Notes: a model not told the origin generated them from the sequence alone. A stretch of 64,000 bases of DNA from Streptomyces cucumeris (GCF_024295805.1 NZ_JANCLX010000011.1:155876-219875); one strand, 5' to 3'. Counted from the first letter of the stretch, positions 35,517 through 44,564 are shown. A program made the numbers and translations.

Positions 35517-35653
35517 TCCTCCTGTCACCGGAATGTCGTGTTCGTAACTGATGCGTGACACGTACGCCCCTGACCTCGGCTGATGCTGTGATGGAACGAT
35601 TATCTTGATTCCGTGCATTGGACGCATCAGCCGTGGGTACATACGGTCGAACC
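35517..35653. promoter_or_regulatory. LysR-MFS divergent control region
   Basis: An AT-rich stretch near 35591-35620 contains GGAA-N12-TTCC, a plausible LysR half-site pair. On the plus strand TACGGT (35642-35647) lies six bases before the MFS ATG, consistent with a leaderless transcript. Confidence 0.4.
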
Positions 35654-36991
35654 ATGCCTCCCGCTGATACCGGGGCGTCCACCGGGAACCACCGTGTGGA
35701 CGCCTCCCCCGCGCTGTCCTCCGCACCTCTCTCCACCGCCGCCGCGCCCGCTCCCGAGCGGATGAGCCCGGGCCGCCCCGGCTACGTCCGGATGCGGTTC
35801 GCCCTCTTCACCGCAGGGATCGCGACGTTCGCCCTGCTCTACTCGACCCAGGCGCTGCTGCCCGCCATCTCCGGCGACCTCCATGTCCAGGCCGACCGGG
35901 CGAGCTGGAGCGTCTCCGCGGCCACCGCGGGTCTGGCGCTCGCGGTGCTCCCGCTGAGCGCCCTGTCCGAGCGGTTCGGCCGCCGCGCGATGATGACGGG
36001 CTCGCTCACCATCGCGGTGGCGCTCGCCCTGCTGGTGCCGTTCGCCCCCGACCTGGGCTGGCTGATCGGACTGCGCGCGGTCCAGGGCGCGGCCCTGGCC
36101 GGGATCCCCGCCTCGGCGATGGCGTACCTCTCGGAGGAGGTGCAGCCCAAGGCCCTGATCGGCGCGATCGGGCTGTTCGTGGCGGGCAACAGCATCGGCG
36201 GTATGAGCGGCCGGATCCTCACCGGCTGGGTGGCCGACGGCTGGGGCTGGCGGACCGCGCTGGCCGCGGTCGGCGTCATGGCGCTGCTGTGCGCGGTGGC
36301 CTTCCGGCTGCTGCTGCCCCCGGCCCGGCACTTCACCCCGACCGCGGTGAGTCCGCGCGACCTGGGCCGTACCGTCGCCGGACACCTCCGCGACCCGCTG
36401 CTGTGCCGGCTGTACGCGATCGGCGCGCTCTTCATGACCGTCTTCGGCGCCGTCTACACGGTGATCGGCTACCGGCTGGTGGCCGAGCCCTTCGGCCTCT
36501 CGCAGTCCGTGATCGGCTCGATCTTCCTGATCTACCTGGTCGGCACGGTCTCCTCGGCCGCCACCGGCAAGCTGGTCGGCCGTCTGGGCCGCCGCGGCGC
36601 CCTGTACGTCGCGGTGACCACCACCGCGGCCGGACTGCTGCTGTCCCTGCTGGACTCGATCGGCGCGGTGCTGCTCGGTCTGGTGCTGATCACCGCGGGC
36701 TTCTTCGCGGGCCATGCGGCGGCCTCCTCGGCGGTCAGCCGCACCGCGAAGACCGGGCGGGCCCAGGCCGCGGCGCTCTACCAGGCGTCGTACTACCTGG
36801 GCAGCAGCGCCGGTGGCGCGCTGGGCGCCCTCGCCTTCCACGCGGCCGGATGGTCCGGTGTGGTCGTGCTCGGCCTCGCGGCCGTGACCGGCGCGGCGGG
36901 GATCACGCTCTACGGCACCCGTCAGGCCCAGGTGGAGCGGCGCGCGGAGGTGGCCCGCCAGGCCCTGCGCGGTGTCCCCGTCCGCGCCTGA
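35654..36991 (+). CDS. MFS transporter (YnfM-like exporter)
   Basis: A 445-residue major facilitator protein with 12 predicted helices. Helix 1 carries FTAGIATFALLYSTQALLPAIS, followed by the loop LSALSERFGRRAMM (motif A form), and GIPASAMAYLSEEVQPKALIGAIGLFVAGNSIGG. This layout resembles E. coli YnfM and related exporters of small molecules. A 45-residue Pro/Ala/Ser-rich cytoplasmic leader precedes helix 1. The ATG at 35654 was chosen because a -10-like TACGGT lies six bases upstream. It is divergent from a LysR regulator that probably controls it. The substrate is unknown. Confidence 0.9.
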   Translation: MPPADTGASTGNHRVDASPALSSAPLSTAAAPAPERMSPGRPGYVRMRFALFTAGIATFALLYSTQALLPAISGDLHVQADRASWSVSAATAGLALAVLPLSALSERFGRRAMMTGSLTIAVALALLVPFAPDLGWLIGLRAVQGAALAGIPASAMAYLSEEVQPKALIGAIGLFVAGNSIGGMSGRILTGWVADGWGWRTALAAVGVMALLCAVAFRLLLPPARHFTPTAVSPRDLGRTVAGHLRDPLLCRLYAIGALFMTVFGAVYTVIGYRLVAEPFGLSQSVIGSIFLIYLVGTVSSAATGKLVGRLGRRGALYVAVTTTAAGLLLSLLDSIGAVLLGLVLITAGFFAGHAAASSAVSRTAKTGRAQAAALYQASYYLGSSAGGALGALAFHAAGWSGVVVLGLAAVTGAAGITLYGTRQAQVERRAEVARQALRGVPVRA

Positions 36992-37008
36992 ACGCCCCCC
37001 CACAGGCC

Positions 37009-37049
37009 CGGAGGGGCCGCTCGCCCCTGTCCAGCGAGCGGCCCCTCCG
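37009..37049. terminator. Hairpin after the MFS gene
   Basis: Sixteen-base perfect arms (37009-37024 and 37034-37049) with a nine-base loop. It lies 18 bases after the MFS stop and before the convergent hydrolase gene, so it can serve both. Confidence 0.85.
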
Positions 37050-37182
37050 CCCTTTCCGGTCCCGGTCCGCCAGTGGTGGCGGGCGCGGGCCTGTGCCGGC
37101 GTACGGCTCCGCCGCGTGGGCGCGACCGGCCGCGACGTGGCCGCGGACGCGTCACGGCAGCGGCAACGGCCCCCCGCAGCGC

Positions 37183-37953
37183 TCAGCGGCGCAGCGTGGA
37201 GCCGAAGCCCGCCGCCAGCGGCATCCGCAGGCCCAGCGGCGGCGGAGCCGCCAGCGCGTCGGCCACCGGGCGGGAGTAGCCGGTGGCGAAGAGGGAGCCG
37301 AGCAGGAAGTCCGCGGTGAGGGCCTGGACTTCGGAGCGGTGCTGGTGCAGACCGTGGCCGTCGCTGTGCACCTCAAACCGGCACACATCCCGGTTGATCT
37401 TCTTGGCCCGTTCCGCCAGCCGGTAGGACAGATCGGGGTCGGTGCGCTCGTCATTGGTCCCGTGGGCGATCAGCACCTGCCGCCCCGTGAGCTGTTTCAC
37501 CGGTTCGGGGGTCGGGTCCGTGTCCGGTTCCGGTTCCGGCAGCCAGGGGGCGAGGGCGACCACCGAGGTGACGGCCGGGTGTCCGGCGGCATGAAGGGCG
37601 GCCCGGCCGCCCATGCCGTGACCGGTGAGACAGACCGGTACGTCGCCGTAGAGCCGCCCCACCTCGTCCGCCGCCCATGCGGCATCCGCGGCGGGGTCCG
37701 CTGCGGAGCCGTTCCAGCCGCGCCGCCGATAGCGGACGACATGGGCGGTCAGACCCTCCTCCTGACCGGCCCGCACCAGTCTTCGGGCCAGTGGCAGTAC
37801 GGCCGCCGCCGACATCCGGGAGGGGCGCCGGGTCCCGACGGCCTCACCGCCCGGGAGCAGCAGCACCACACCCTGTACGGTCCTCCGCGCGGCGGCCGCG
37901 CCCATCGGCCGCCCCAGCCGTGCGCCCCGTTCGGGCAACGCTTGCTGAGCCAT
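37183..37953 (-). CDS. Alpha/beta hydrolase
   Basis: A 256-residue alpha/beta hydrolase-fold protein. VVLLLPGGEAVG gives the first core strand and oxyanion region; CLTGHGMGGRAALHAAG has the nucleophile elbow, but as G-H-G-M-G, with Gly where the catalytic Ser normally sits (GxSxG). A later VLIAHGTNDERTDPDLSY and SDGHGLHQH supply the expected acid and His. The protein may therefore be inactive as a classical hydrolase or use a different residue. The ATG at 37953 fits the fold; an ATG at 38022 would place the start next to the add operator and add 23 residues. Confidence 0.75.
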   Translation of the reverse strand: MAQQALPERGARLGRPMGAAAARRTVQGVVLLLPGGEAVGTRRPSRMSAAAVLPLARRLVRAGQEEGLTAHVVRYRRRGWNGSAADPAADAAWAADEVGRLYGDVPVCLTGHGMGGRAALHAAGHPAVTSVVALAPWLPEPEPDTDPTPEPVKQLTGRQVLIAHGTNDERTDPDLSYRLAERAKKINRDVCRFEVHSDGHGLHQHRSEVQALTADFLLGSLFATGYSRPVADALAAPPPLGLRMPLAAGFGSTLRR

Positions 37954-38028
37954 GCCGACACGATCGCAGAAGGACAGGTGTACTCCACTACCCGTGCGGG
38001 TCACTGTTGCGTATCTATCCATCCCGTT

Positions 38029-38040
38029 CTACGCGCGTAG
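38029..38040. promoter_or_regulatory. Nucleoside-regulon palindrome upstream of adenosine deaminase
   Basis: Exact CTACGCGCGTAG, a perfect 12-base palindrome. It sits just upstream of the add -10 element TAGGCT (38045-38050), between the expected -35 and -10 positions, so a bound protein would block transcription. Confidence 0.8.
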
Positions 38041-38056
38041 GGGCTAGGCTTCGCAG

Positions 38057-39223
38057 ATGACGAGCGAGCACACCCACCAACCCACCCCCGAACAGATCCG
38101 CCGCGCCCCCAAGGTGCTGCTGCACGACCACCTCGACGGCGGGCTGCGCCCCGGCACCATCATCGACCTCGCCCGCGAGACGGGGTACGACGCACTGCCC
38201 GAGGCCGAGCCGGACAAGCTGGGCGTCTGGTTCCGCGAGGCCGCCGACTCCGGTTCGCTGGAGCGCTATCTGGAGACCTTCTCGCACACCTGCGCCGTCA
38301 TGCAGACCCGGGACGCGCTGGTCCGGGTCGCCGCCGAATGCGCCGAGGACCTCGCCGCCGACGGGGTCGTCTATGCCGAGGTGCGCTACGCCCCCGAGCA
38401 GCACCTGGAGAAGGGGCTGTCCCTGGAGGAGGTCGTCGAGGCCGTCAACGAGGGCTTCCGTGAGGGTGAGCGGCGGGCCCGCGAGAACGGCCACCGCATC
38501 CGGGTGGGGGCCCTGCTGACCGCGATGCGCCACGCGGCCCGCGCCCTGGAGATCGCCGAACTCGCCAACCGCTACCGCGACCTCGGCGTCGTCGGCTTCG
38601 ACATCGCGGGTGCCGAGGCGGGCTTCCCGCCCACCCGCCACCTGGACGCCTTCGAGTACCTGAAGCGGGAGAACAACCACTTCACCATCCACGCGGGTGA
38701 GGCGTTCGGGCTGCCGTCCATCTGGCAGGCGCTCCAGTGGTGCGGTGCGGACCGGCTCGGCCACGGCGTCCGCATCATCGACGACATCGAGGTGGCGGAC
38801 GACGGCAGCATCACACTGGGCCGCCTCGCCTCCTACGTCCGGGACAAGCGCATCCCGCTGGAGCTGTGCCCGACCTCCAACCTCCAGACGGGCGCGGCCA
38901 GTTCGTACGCCGAGCACCCCATCGGACTGCTGCGCCGGCTGCACTTCCGGGCCACCGTCAATACGGATAATCGTCTGATGAGTGGAACGAGTATGAGTGC
39001 TGAATTCCAGCATCTCGTATCAACATTCCACTATTCGCTGGACGACATGCAGTGGTTCACGGTCAATGCCATGAAGTCGGCCTTCATTCCTTTTGGTGAA
39101 CGTCTGGCGATGATCAATGACGTGATCAAGCCTGGGTATGCTGAATTGAAGTCCGAATGGCTGTTCCGCCAAGTGGCGTCCGAGTCCGCTGTGACCAGGG
39201 GTTCTGCCGGCGACGAGAGCTGA
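38057..39223 (+). CDS. add: Adenosine deaminase
   Basis: A 388-residue zinc enzyme converting adenosine and deoxyadenosine to inosine and deoxyinosine. Metal and catalytic motifs: LLHDHLDGG (first His pair), AEVRYAPEQH, FTIHAGEAFG (His-Glu), RLGHGVRI, and VNTDNRLMS in place of the usual NTDDP, so the second Asp of that pair is Asn. The ATG at 38057 is preceded by TAGGCT six bases upstream, indicating a leaderless transcript, and by the nucleoside palindrome. The last 85 codons (from about 38966) use clearly more A- and T-ending codons than the rest of the gene. Confidence 0.96.
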   Translation: MTSEHTHQPTPEQIRRAPKVLLHDHLDGGLRPGTIIDLARETGYDALPEAEPDKLGVWFREAADSGSLERYLETFSHTCAVMQTRDALVRVAAECAEDLAADGVVYAEVRYAPEQHLEKGLSLEEVVEAVNEGFREGERRARENGHRIRVGALLTAMRHAARALEIAELANRYRDLGVVGFDIAGAEAGFPPTRHLDAFEYLKRENNHFTIHAGEAFGLPSIWQALQWCGADRLGHGVRIIDDIEVADDGSITLGRLASYVRDKRIPLELCPTSNLQTGAASSYAEHPIGLLRRLHFRATVNTDNRLMSGTSMSAEFQHLVSTFHYSLDDMQWFTVNAMKSAFIPFGERLAMINDVIKPGYAELKSEWLFRQVASESAVTRGSAGDES

Positions 39224-39357
39224 TCTCACGAGGCGGGGCGCGGAGTTGACCGATACGGCGTGATGTCACGGCAGCCCTTTCCGGTGTTTGCGGGCAGGCG
39301 AAATCCATGACTACGTTTTCGTATCGGTCAAGCCCCCGTCTCAAGGACAGATTTCTG

Positions 39358-39600
39358 ATGAAGCAGGGAACCCTGAAGACCCTCGGCGTCGTTGCCCTCG
39401 GCACGGTCGCCATCATCGCCGGAGGCAGCACCGCGTCGGCGGTCTCGCCTGCCCCGGTGCCCGGCGGTGGCGCGGCCACCCCGCAGATCCCCGGCCAGGG
39501 CGCCGGCAAGCCCGCGGCCGGCAAGGCCGCGCCCGACCAGGGGCTGCTCGGCAAGCTCCCGGTCGGCGGTGTGCTGGGCAACGGCCTGCGCCTGGGCTGA
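39358..39600 (+). CDS. Small secreted Gly/Pro/Ala-rich protein
   Basis: An 80-residue protein with a signal peptide (KQGTLKTLGVVALGTVAIIAG, cleavage near ASA) and a mature part of about 50 residues rich in Gly, Pro, Ala and Lys (PGGGAATPQIPGQGAGKPAA, then LLGKLPVGGVLGNGLRLG). No Cys residues. The ATG has AAGGACAG about nine bases upstream. It is not a chaplin or a rodlin. Function unknown. Confidence 0.65.
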   Translation: MKQGTLKTLGVVALGTVAIIAGGSTASAVSPAPVPGGGAATPQIPGQGAGKPAAGKAAPDQGLLGKLPVGGVLGNGLRLG

Positions 39601-39618
39601 TCCGCACGTCCGGCGACG

Positions 39619-39659
39619 GGCCGGGCCGCGCGTCCCGTACAGGGGTGTGCGGCCCGGCC
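39619..39659 (+). terminator. Hairpin after the small secreted protein gene
   Basis: Eleven-base perfect arms GGCCGGGCCGC (39619-39629) and its complement (39649-39659), about 18 bases past the stop codon. Confidence 0.75.
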
Positions 39660-39726
39660 GCGTCGTATGCCAGGATCATGCCGACATGCCGCGGCAGACC
39701 GGCGGCCGACTGTGGGGGAGCCTCCC

Positions 39727-40470
39727 GTGCGGACATCGACGAGCAGACCGGCGGCGCGGTCCGGGCGGACCCGCGCGACCACCGTGACGGCCCTCCTGGC
39801 CTGTCCCCTCCTGGCCCTCACCACCGCGTGCGGCGGCGGTTCGGACGACAGTGACGCCAAGGCCACCCCGTCCGCCGACCGCAGCCGGTCCGCCGCTCCG
39901 GCCCCCACCCGGCTGGAGAAGGCCGCCCTGGCGCAGGGCGACCTCAAGGGCTACCGGGTCACCACCCGCAAGGCCGAGAACTGGGCCAGCGGTCAGCCGA
40001 AGTCCGGCACCCGCGCCTGCCAGCCGCTCGCCGACGCCACCGGTGACGAGCCGAGCCCCGCGGCCAAGGAGACCGTGCGGCGCGGGGTGAACGGCCACAA
40101 GGCGCCGTACAAGGGCGTCACGGCCGGGATCAGCAGCTACGGCGCGGCGGAGGCCAAGACCTTCATGCGTGAGCTGAAGGCCGCGCTCGGCAAGTGCTCC
40201 GGCGGGTTCAGCACCACGCTCAGCGGGCGGACCGTGCGCTACAGCGAGGTGCGGCCAGAGCCCCTCAAGGCGGCCGGGGACGACAGCGTCGGCTACGGAC
40301 TGACCGCCTCCGCCCAGGGGACGAAGATCCCGATGCGGGTGGTCGCGGTGCGCTCCGGCTCGACCGTCGCCCTCTTCATGGGCGTGGACTTCAAGGGGCT
40401 CAGCGAGTTCCCGGTGCCGCGGGTGATCGTCGACAAGCAGCTTGCGAAGCTGGAGAAGGCGGGGCTGTAA
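39727..40470 (+). CDS. Putative lipoprotein of unknown function
   Basis: A 247-residue exported protein. The GTG at 39727 has GGGGGAG six bases upstream. A basic region and hydrophobic segment lead to a lipobox (LALTTACGGGS) with Cys at about residue 36, then a Ser/Asp/Ala/Pro linker. The globular part begins with RLEKAALAQGDLKGYRV and holds two Cys (TRACQPLAD and LGKCSGGF) that may pair. The layout is common among Streptomyces surface lipoproteins with no known activity. Confidence 0.75.
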   Translation: MRTSTSRPAARSGRTRATTVTALLACPLLALTTACGGGSDDSDAKATPSADRSRSAAPAPTRLEKAALAQGDLKGYRVTTRKAENWASGQPKSGTRACQPLADATGDEPSPAAKETVRRGVNGHKAPYKGVTAGISSYGAAEAKTFMRELKAALGKCSGGFSTTLSGRTVRYSEVRPEPLKAAGDDSVGYGLTASAQGTKIPMRVVAVRSGSTVALFMGVDFKGLSEFPVPRVIVDKQLAKLEKAGL

Positions 40471-40516
40471 CCGCGGTACGGCGCGGTGCGCCCGGGGCGG
40501 GCCGCACCGCCCCGCG

Positions 40517-40720
40517 TCACCATGCCTCGCGGTGGCCGTCCTCCGCCGGGAGCAGGAACCACAGCGCCAGGTAGAGCACGAACTGCGGACCCGGCAGCAG
40601 ACAGGAAGCCACGAAGATCACCCGCATCGTGGTCGGGGTGGTGCCGAAGCGGCGGGCCAGCCCCGCGCAGACTCCGGCGATCATCTTCTGGCTACGGGGG
40701 CGGGACAGTGCGGCGGCCAT
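40517..40720 (-). CDS. PspC-domain small membrane protein
   Basis: A 67-residue protein that is little more than a PspC domain: PRSQKMIAGVCAGLARRFG, then TTMRVIFVASCLLPGPQFVLYLALWFLLP. PspC-type proteins sense or respond to envelope stress. The ATG is followed directly by the domain. No other phage-shock genes are nearby. Confidence 0.88.
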   Translation of the reverse strand: MAAALSRPRSQKMIAGVCAGLARRFGTTPTTMRVIFVASCLLPGPQFVLYLALWFLLPAEDGHREAW

Positions 40721-40816
40721 GGTGTGACTCCTCGTCTCGTCGGACTCCGGACCGGTGCGATCCGTGGTGGACCGGAGGCCGGGGTACCCGGGAAGCTCTT
40801 CCCGATACCTCCAACG

Positions 40817-41392
40817 CTAGGGACGCGAGCCCGTCGAGGCGTCGCTCCAGGGTGCCAGCCCGACCCTGTGAATCGTCGGGGTCACCGTCGGAGTCCCCTC
40901 CTCCCGGGGGAGGGCCGTGGAGCGCGCCCGGTCAGCCCGGCGGCGGAGTCCGCCCCTCACGGCGGGGACCACCAGGACATGCGCGAGCGCCACCCCGGCG
41001 GTGTTCAGCAGCACCGAGTCCACGTTCATGATCTGCCCGGTCACCTCGCTGCGCAGCAGCGCGACCGCCAGGGCCGCCATCGCCCCGGTGAGCACCGTAC
41101 GCGCCAGTGAGATCAGCGGATACGCCTCCACCCGGCCCGCGGCCAGTGGCAGCAGCACCCCCAGCGGTGCGAGCAGCAGCAGTTCGCCGCCGATCGAGCG
41201 GATCGCCGCCCACGGGCTGAGCGCCAGATCGGCGCGGATGGTGGCCAGCGGCTCCAGGGTTTCGGCTGACACCCAGGGCACCGTGAGCGGGCGCAGGGTC
41301 AGCCAGCCCACGAACGACAGGTGTACGACAAGGAGTACGACGCCCGTGGCGCGGTAGCGGAAGGCGGCCCTTCGGCCGGAACGACCCTGCAC
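40817..41392 (-). CDS. VanZ-family membrane protein
   Basis: A 191-residue protein with four hydrophobic helices. LSFVGWLTLRPL, then GGELLLLAPLGVLLPL and VDSVLLNTAGVALAHVL match the VanZ-like family, named for a teicoplanin-resistance protein but mostly of unknown role in Streptomyces. The start is a GTG. The C-terminal 35 residues are polar and probably cytoplasmic. Confidence 0.85.
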   Translation of the reverse strand: MQGRSGRRAAFRYRATGVVLLVVHLSFVGWLTLRPLTVPWVSAETLEPLATIRADLALSPWAAIRSIGGELLLLAPLGVLLPLAAGRVEAYPLISLARTVLTGAMAALAVALLRSEVTGQIMNVDSVLLNTAGVALAHVLVVPAVRGGLRRRADRARSTALPREEGTPTVTPTIHRVGLAPWSDASTGSRP

Positions 41393-41558
41393 GCATCACA
41401 GGACGCGCCGTGCGGGGGTGCCGGTTCCGCCTGTGCCCCGCTGGTCAGCAGCTTGTTACCGAGAGGGGCCCCACCTGGGGTGACCGGCTCATGAAACGTA
41501 ACGAATCCTCACGCGATCACGAGCGGTCGTCCGCGATACGAGAAGCGGTCAGAGCTGA

Positions 41559-42185
41559 TCAGGAGAGCAGCACCCCGGAGTTGACCGCGATCTCGGGATG
41601 GCGGCGCATCTCCTCGGAGCAGGTGTAGCGCTTGAGCGGATCGCGGTCGCTCTCCGGACCGCCCAGCACCACCCGGTGGTGCTCGTCCGCCGCCGTGGAC
41701 TCCGCGAGCGTGCACACGATCTGGGCCAGCGCCATGGACTGCAGCTCCTCCGGCGGCCGGTTCAGCCGCAGCGCCCGGTCCGGATCGTCCTGCGCGGGCG
41801 CGGAGACCTGCACCCAGTCCTCCACCGCGGTGGCGAACCCGGCCCCCGTCTCGGCCGACGAGGGCGGCTGCCGCAACTGCTCCAGCAGCGCACGCCCGAT
41901 CTGCACCGGTTCGGCCGGCGGCTTCTCGTCCGGCATCCGCACCTCGCGGCTCACCGACAGCACGCGGGAACCGCACAGCAGATAGATCCGCATCGAGACC
42001 CGGCCCGTCCGTTCGGCCGACCGGTCCGGCTCCGGCGCCTCGCATGACGCGCGCGAGGGCGCGGCCCCCGCGTCCACCGGCACCGATGTCCCCCGGATTC
42101 CGCAGCCGGTGGCCAGCAGCGCGGCCGCCGCGGTCAGCAGTGCGAGCGCCGGACGGGTACGGCGCCGGTCGACCGTCCGCTTCAT
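41559..42185 (-). CDS. Lipoprotein of the AfsQ two-component locus (AfsQ3-like)
   Basis: A 208-residue lipoprotein. The signal peptide after KRTVDRRRTRPALALLTAAAA leads to a lipobox LLATGCGIRG with Cys at about residue 28. The mature part is acidic and holds further Cys residues. Its ATG overlaps the stop of the sensor kinase gene by four bases, so it is coupled to afsQ2. In S. coelicolor the afsQ1-afsQ2 pair is followed by a lipoprotein gene (afsQ3), and the same order here supports that identity. It may modulate the sensor at the membrane. Confidence 0.82.
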   Translation of the reverse strand: MKRTVDRRRTRPALALLTAAAALLATGCGIRGTSVPVDAGAAPSRASCEAPEPDRSAERTGRVSMRIYLLCGSRVLSVSREVRMPDEKPPAEPVQIGRALLEQLRQPPSSAETGAGFATAVEDWVQVSAPAQDDPDRALRLNRPPEELQSMALAQIVCTLAESTAADEHHRVVLGGPESDRDPLKRYTCSEEMRRHPEIAVNSGVLLS

Positions 42186-43756
42186 CGGGCGCCCCCTTCG
42201 TTCTTGCGCTGCTCGGAGCCCTTGCGCCGGTCGTTCTTGCACTCCTCGTCCTTGAGCTGCTCCTCCGAGGCGAGCTGCGAGGCGTCCATCGGCAGCCGCA
42301 GGGTGAAGACCGCCCCGCCCTCCTCGGAGTTGGCCGCGCTGATGTCACCGCCGTGGATATGCGCGTTCTCCATGGCGATGGACAGACCGAGTCCGCTCCC
42401 CTCCGACCGGGGCCGGGAGGCGCTCGCCTTGTAGAAGCGGTCGAAGACATGCGGCAGGACGTCCTCGGGGATACCGGGGCCGTGGTCCCGCACCCTGATC
42501 AGCAGGTCGTCGCCGTCGGTGTGCACCGACACCCGCACCGGTGAACCACCGTGCTTCAGCGCGTTCCCGATCAGGTTCGCCAGGATCACATCCAGCCGCC
42601 GCGGATCGAGCCGGGCCATGATCCCGCGCTCCGCGTCCAGTTCCACCGCGTCCAGCCAGGCGCGTGCGTCGATGCACGCCGTCACCTGGTCCGCCACGTC
42701 CACGTCGTCCAGCACCAGACGGGCCGTGCCCGCGTCGAAGCGGGTCACCTCCATCAGGTTCTCCACCAGGTCGTTCAGCCGCCGGGTCTCGCTCACCACG
42801 AGCTGCACCGCCGGGGCGATCATCGGGTCGAGCGAATCGGCCTCGTCCTCCAGCACCTCGGTGACGGCCGTGATCGCGGTGAGCGGGGTCCTCAGCTCAT
42901 GCGACATGTCCGCCACGAAGCGGCGGCTGGACGCCTCCCGGGCGCTCAGCTCCGCCACCCGTTTCTCCAGCCGCTCCGCGGTCCGGTTGAAGGTGCGGGA
43001 GAGATTGGCCAGCTCATCGGAGCCGGACACCTGGAGCCGGGTGTCCAACTGCCCCTCGCCCAGCCGGTGTGCCGCCTCGCCGAGCCGCTGCACCGGCCGC
43101 AGCACGGTGGCCGCGGCGGCCTGGGCCAGCAGCGCGGAACCGATCAGCGCCAGGGCGGTGGCGATCCCCAGCGACCAGGCCAGCGAGTTGAGGTCCTGGC
43201 GCTCGGTGTCCAGCGACTTGAGCATGTAGCCCGTCGGGCCGCCGCCGTTCACCTTCGCCCCGCCGACCAGGTACGGCGTACCGTCCAGCGTGATCCGCTG
43301 CCAGTAGAGGTGGTACGGGGCCTCGTTTGAGCCGTCCATCGCACGCCGCTGGTCCACCGCGTGACGCAGCGACCTCGGCACCACCTTCTGGGTGAACAGC
43401 GCCTCGTCCGAGGCCGCGACACAGGTCCCGCCGCCGCGCGTACCGGAGATCAGCAGCACTTCGTACTTCTGGCTGTTGTCCGACATACGGTCCGCCGCGT
43501 CCTGCAATTCGGGACATGTCGGTAGGGCGGGCAGCGGGTCGGTGTCCTCCTTGAGCGCTTTGCGGAACTCGTCCAGCGCCGCGTCCTGGGTACGGGTCAG
43601 CACCGCGTCACGGTTCAGCCAGTAGGCGATGGCCGAGGCGGACACGGCGGCGGCCAGCGCCACCAGACCGAAGACCAGCATCAGCCGCAGCCGCAGACTC
43701 AGCCACCGCAGCAGACCCGCGGTCCAGCCCCGCGCACGACCGGGCTCCTCGCTCAC
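42182..43756 (-). CDS. afsQ2: Sensor histidine kinase AfsQ2
   Basis: A 524-residue membrane sensor from the GTG at 43756 (AAGGAA nine bases upstream). Order: helix at about 25-47, extracellular sensor of about 150 residues with Cys pairs (LPTCPELQD and GGGTCVAASD), second helix (ALALIGSALLAQAAAATVL), HAMP (RPVQRLGEAAHRLGEGQLDT), phospho-acceptor H-box FVADMSHELRTPLTAI, N-box (ANLIGNALKHGG), G1 (VRDHGPGIPEDVL) and G2 (GSGLGLSIAMENAH). It should phosphorylate AfsQ1, encoded 64 bases upstream. The upstream TTG at 43765 is possible but badly spaced. Identity rests on the divergent sigma-factor gene and the AfsQ1 box, as in S. coelicolor. Confidence 0.9.
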   Translation of the reverse strand: MSEEPGRARGWTAGLLRWLSLRLRLMLVFGLVALAAAVSASAIAYWLNRDAVLTRTQDAALDEFRKALKEDTDPLPALPTCPELQDAADRMSDNSQKYEVLLISGTRGGGTCVAASDEALFTQKVVPRSLRHAVDQRRAMDGSNEAPYHLYWQRITLDGTPYLVGGAKVNGGGPTGYMLKSLDTERQDLNSLAWSLGIATALALIGSALLAQAAAATVLRPVQRLGEAAHRLGEGQLDTRLQVSGSDELANLSRTFNRTAERLEKRVAELSAREASSRRFVADMSHELRTPLTAITAVTEVLEDEADSLDPMIAPAVQLVVSETRRLNDLVENLMEVTRFDAGTARLVLDDVDVADQVTACIDARAWLDAVELDAERGIMARLDPRRLDVILANLIGNALKHGGSPVRVSVHTDGDDLLIRVRDHGPGIPEDVLPHVFDRFYKASASRPRSEGSGLGLSIAMENAHIHGGDISAANSEEGGAVFTLRLPMDASQLASEEQLKDEECKNDRRKGSEQRKNEGGAR

Positions 43757-43820
43757 CCCGCTCAATTCCTTACGTCTCCGCCCCGGATCTCGGCGCCTGC
43801 GCCCCGGGCCCCGGCTGCGC

Positions 43821-44507
43821 TCACTGCGGAACGTCCAGCCGGTAACCCACTCCGCGCACGGTACGGATCAGCGTCGGCGAGGACGGCACATCCTCCACCT
43901 TGGCGCGCAGTCGCTGCACACAGGCGTCGACCAGCCGGGAATCGCCGAGGTAGTCGTGCTCCCACACCAGTCTCAGCAACTGCTGCCGGGACAGCGCCTG
44001 CCCCGGCCGGCGGCTGAGCTCCAGCAGGAGCCGCAGTTCGGTGGGGGTGAGCTGGAGATCCTCACCGTTCTTGGTCACGGTCATGGCGGCACGGTCGATC
44101 ACCAGGCTGCCGAACGAGGCGGCGTCGTTCGCCTCCCGTTCGCCCCGGCGCAGCACCGCGCGGATCCGGGCGTCGAGCACCCGCCCCTGCACGGGCTTGA
44201 CCACATAGTCGTCGGCTCCCGACTCCAGCCCGACCACCACATCGATGTCATCGTTGCGTGCGGTCAGCAGGATGATCGGCAACTGGTCGGTGCGGCGGAT
44301 ACGACGGCACACCTCGAAGCCGTCGATCCCGGGCAGCATCACATCCAGCACGACCAGATCCGGCCGCTGCTCGCGCAGCAGTTTCAGGCCGTCCTCGCCT
44401 GTCGCCGCCGTCGCCACACGGTGGCCCTGGCGGGACAGTGAGAGTTCGAGGGCCGTGCGGATGGCGTCGTCGTCCTCGATCAGCAACAGGAAAGGCACGT
44501 TGGTCAT
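43821..44507 (-). CDS. afsQ1: Response regulator AfsQ1 (OmpR/PhoB family)
   Basis: A 228-residue response regulator. Receiver domain: FLLLIEDDDAIRTALELSL (acidic pocket), VVLDVMLPGIDGF (phospho-Asp in VLDVMLPG), LLTAR and YVVKPVQGRVL (conserved Lys). The C-terminal winged helix has LTPTELRLLLELSRRPGQAL, LVDACVQRLRAKVE and RTVRGVGYRLD. In S. coelicolor AfsQ1 activates sigQ and influences antibiotic production and nitrogen or carbon responses. An inverted repeat CTACA-N7-TGTAG (44514-44530) lies directly upstream of the start, and an AfsQ1-type box lies further into the divergent region. Confidence 0.93.
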   Translation of the reverse strand: MTNVPFLLLIEDDDAIRTALELSLSRQGHRVATAATGEDGLKLLREQRPDLVVLDVMLPGIDGFEVCRRIRRTDQLPIILLTARNDDIDVVVGLESGADDYVVKPVQGRVLDARIRAVLRRGEREANDAASFGSLVIDRAAMTVTKNGEDLQLTPTELRLLLELSRRPGQALSRQQLLRLVWEHDYLGDSRLVDACVQRLRAKVEDVPSSPTLIRTVRGVGYRLDVPQ

Positions 44508-44564
44508 TCTGGCCTACAAGGGGCCTGTAGTTCGACCGCCGGGGGTTTATCGGCCCGATCCCCT

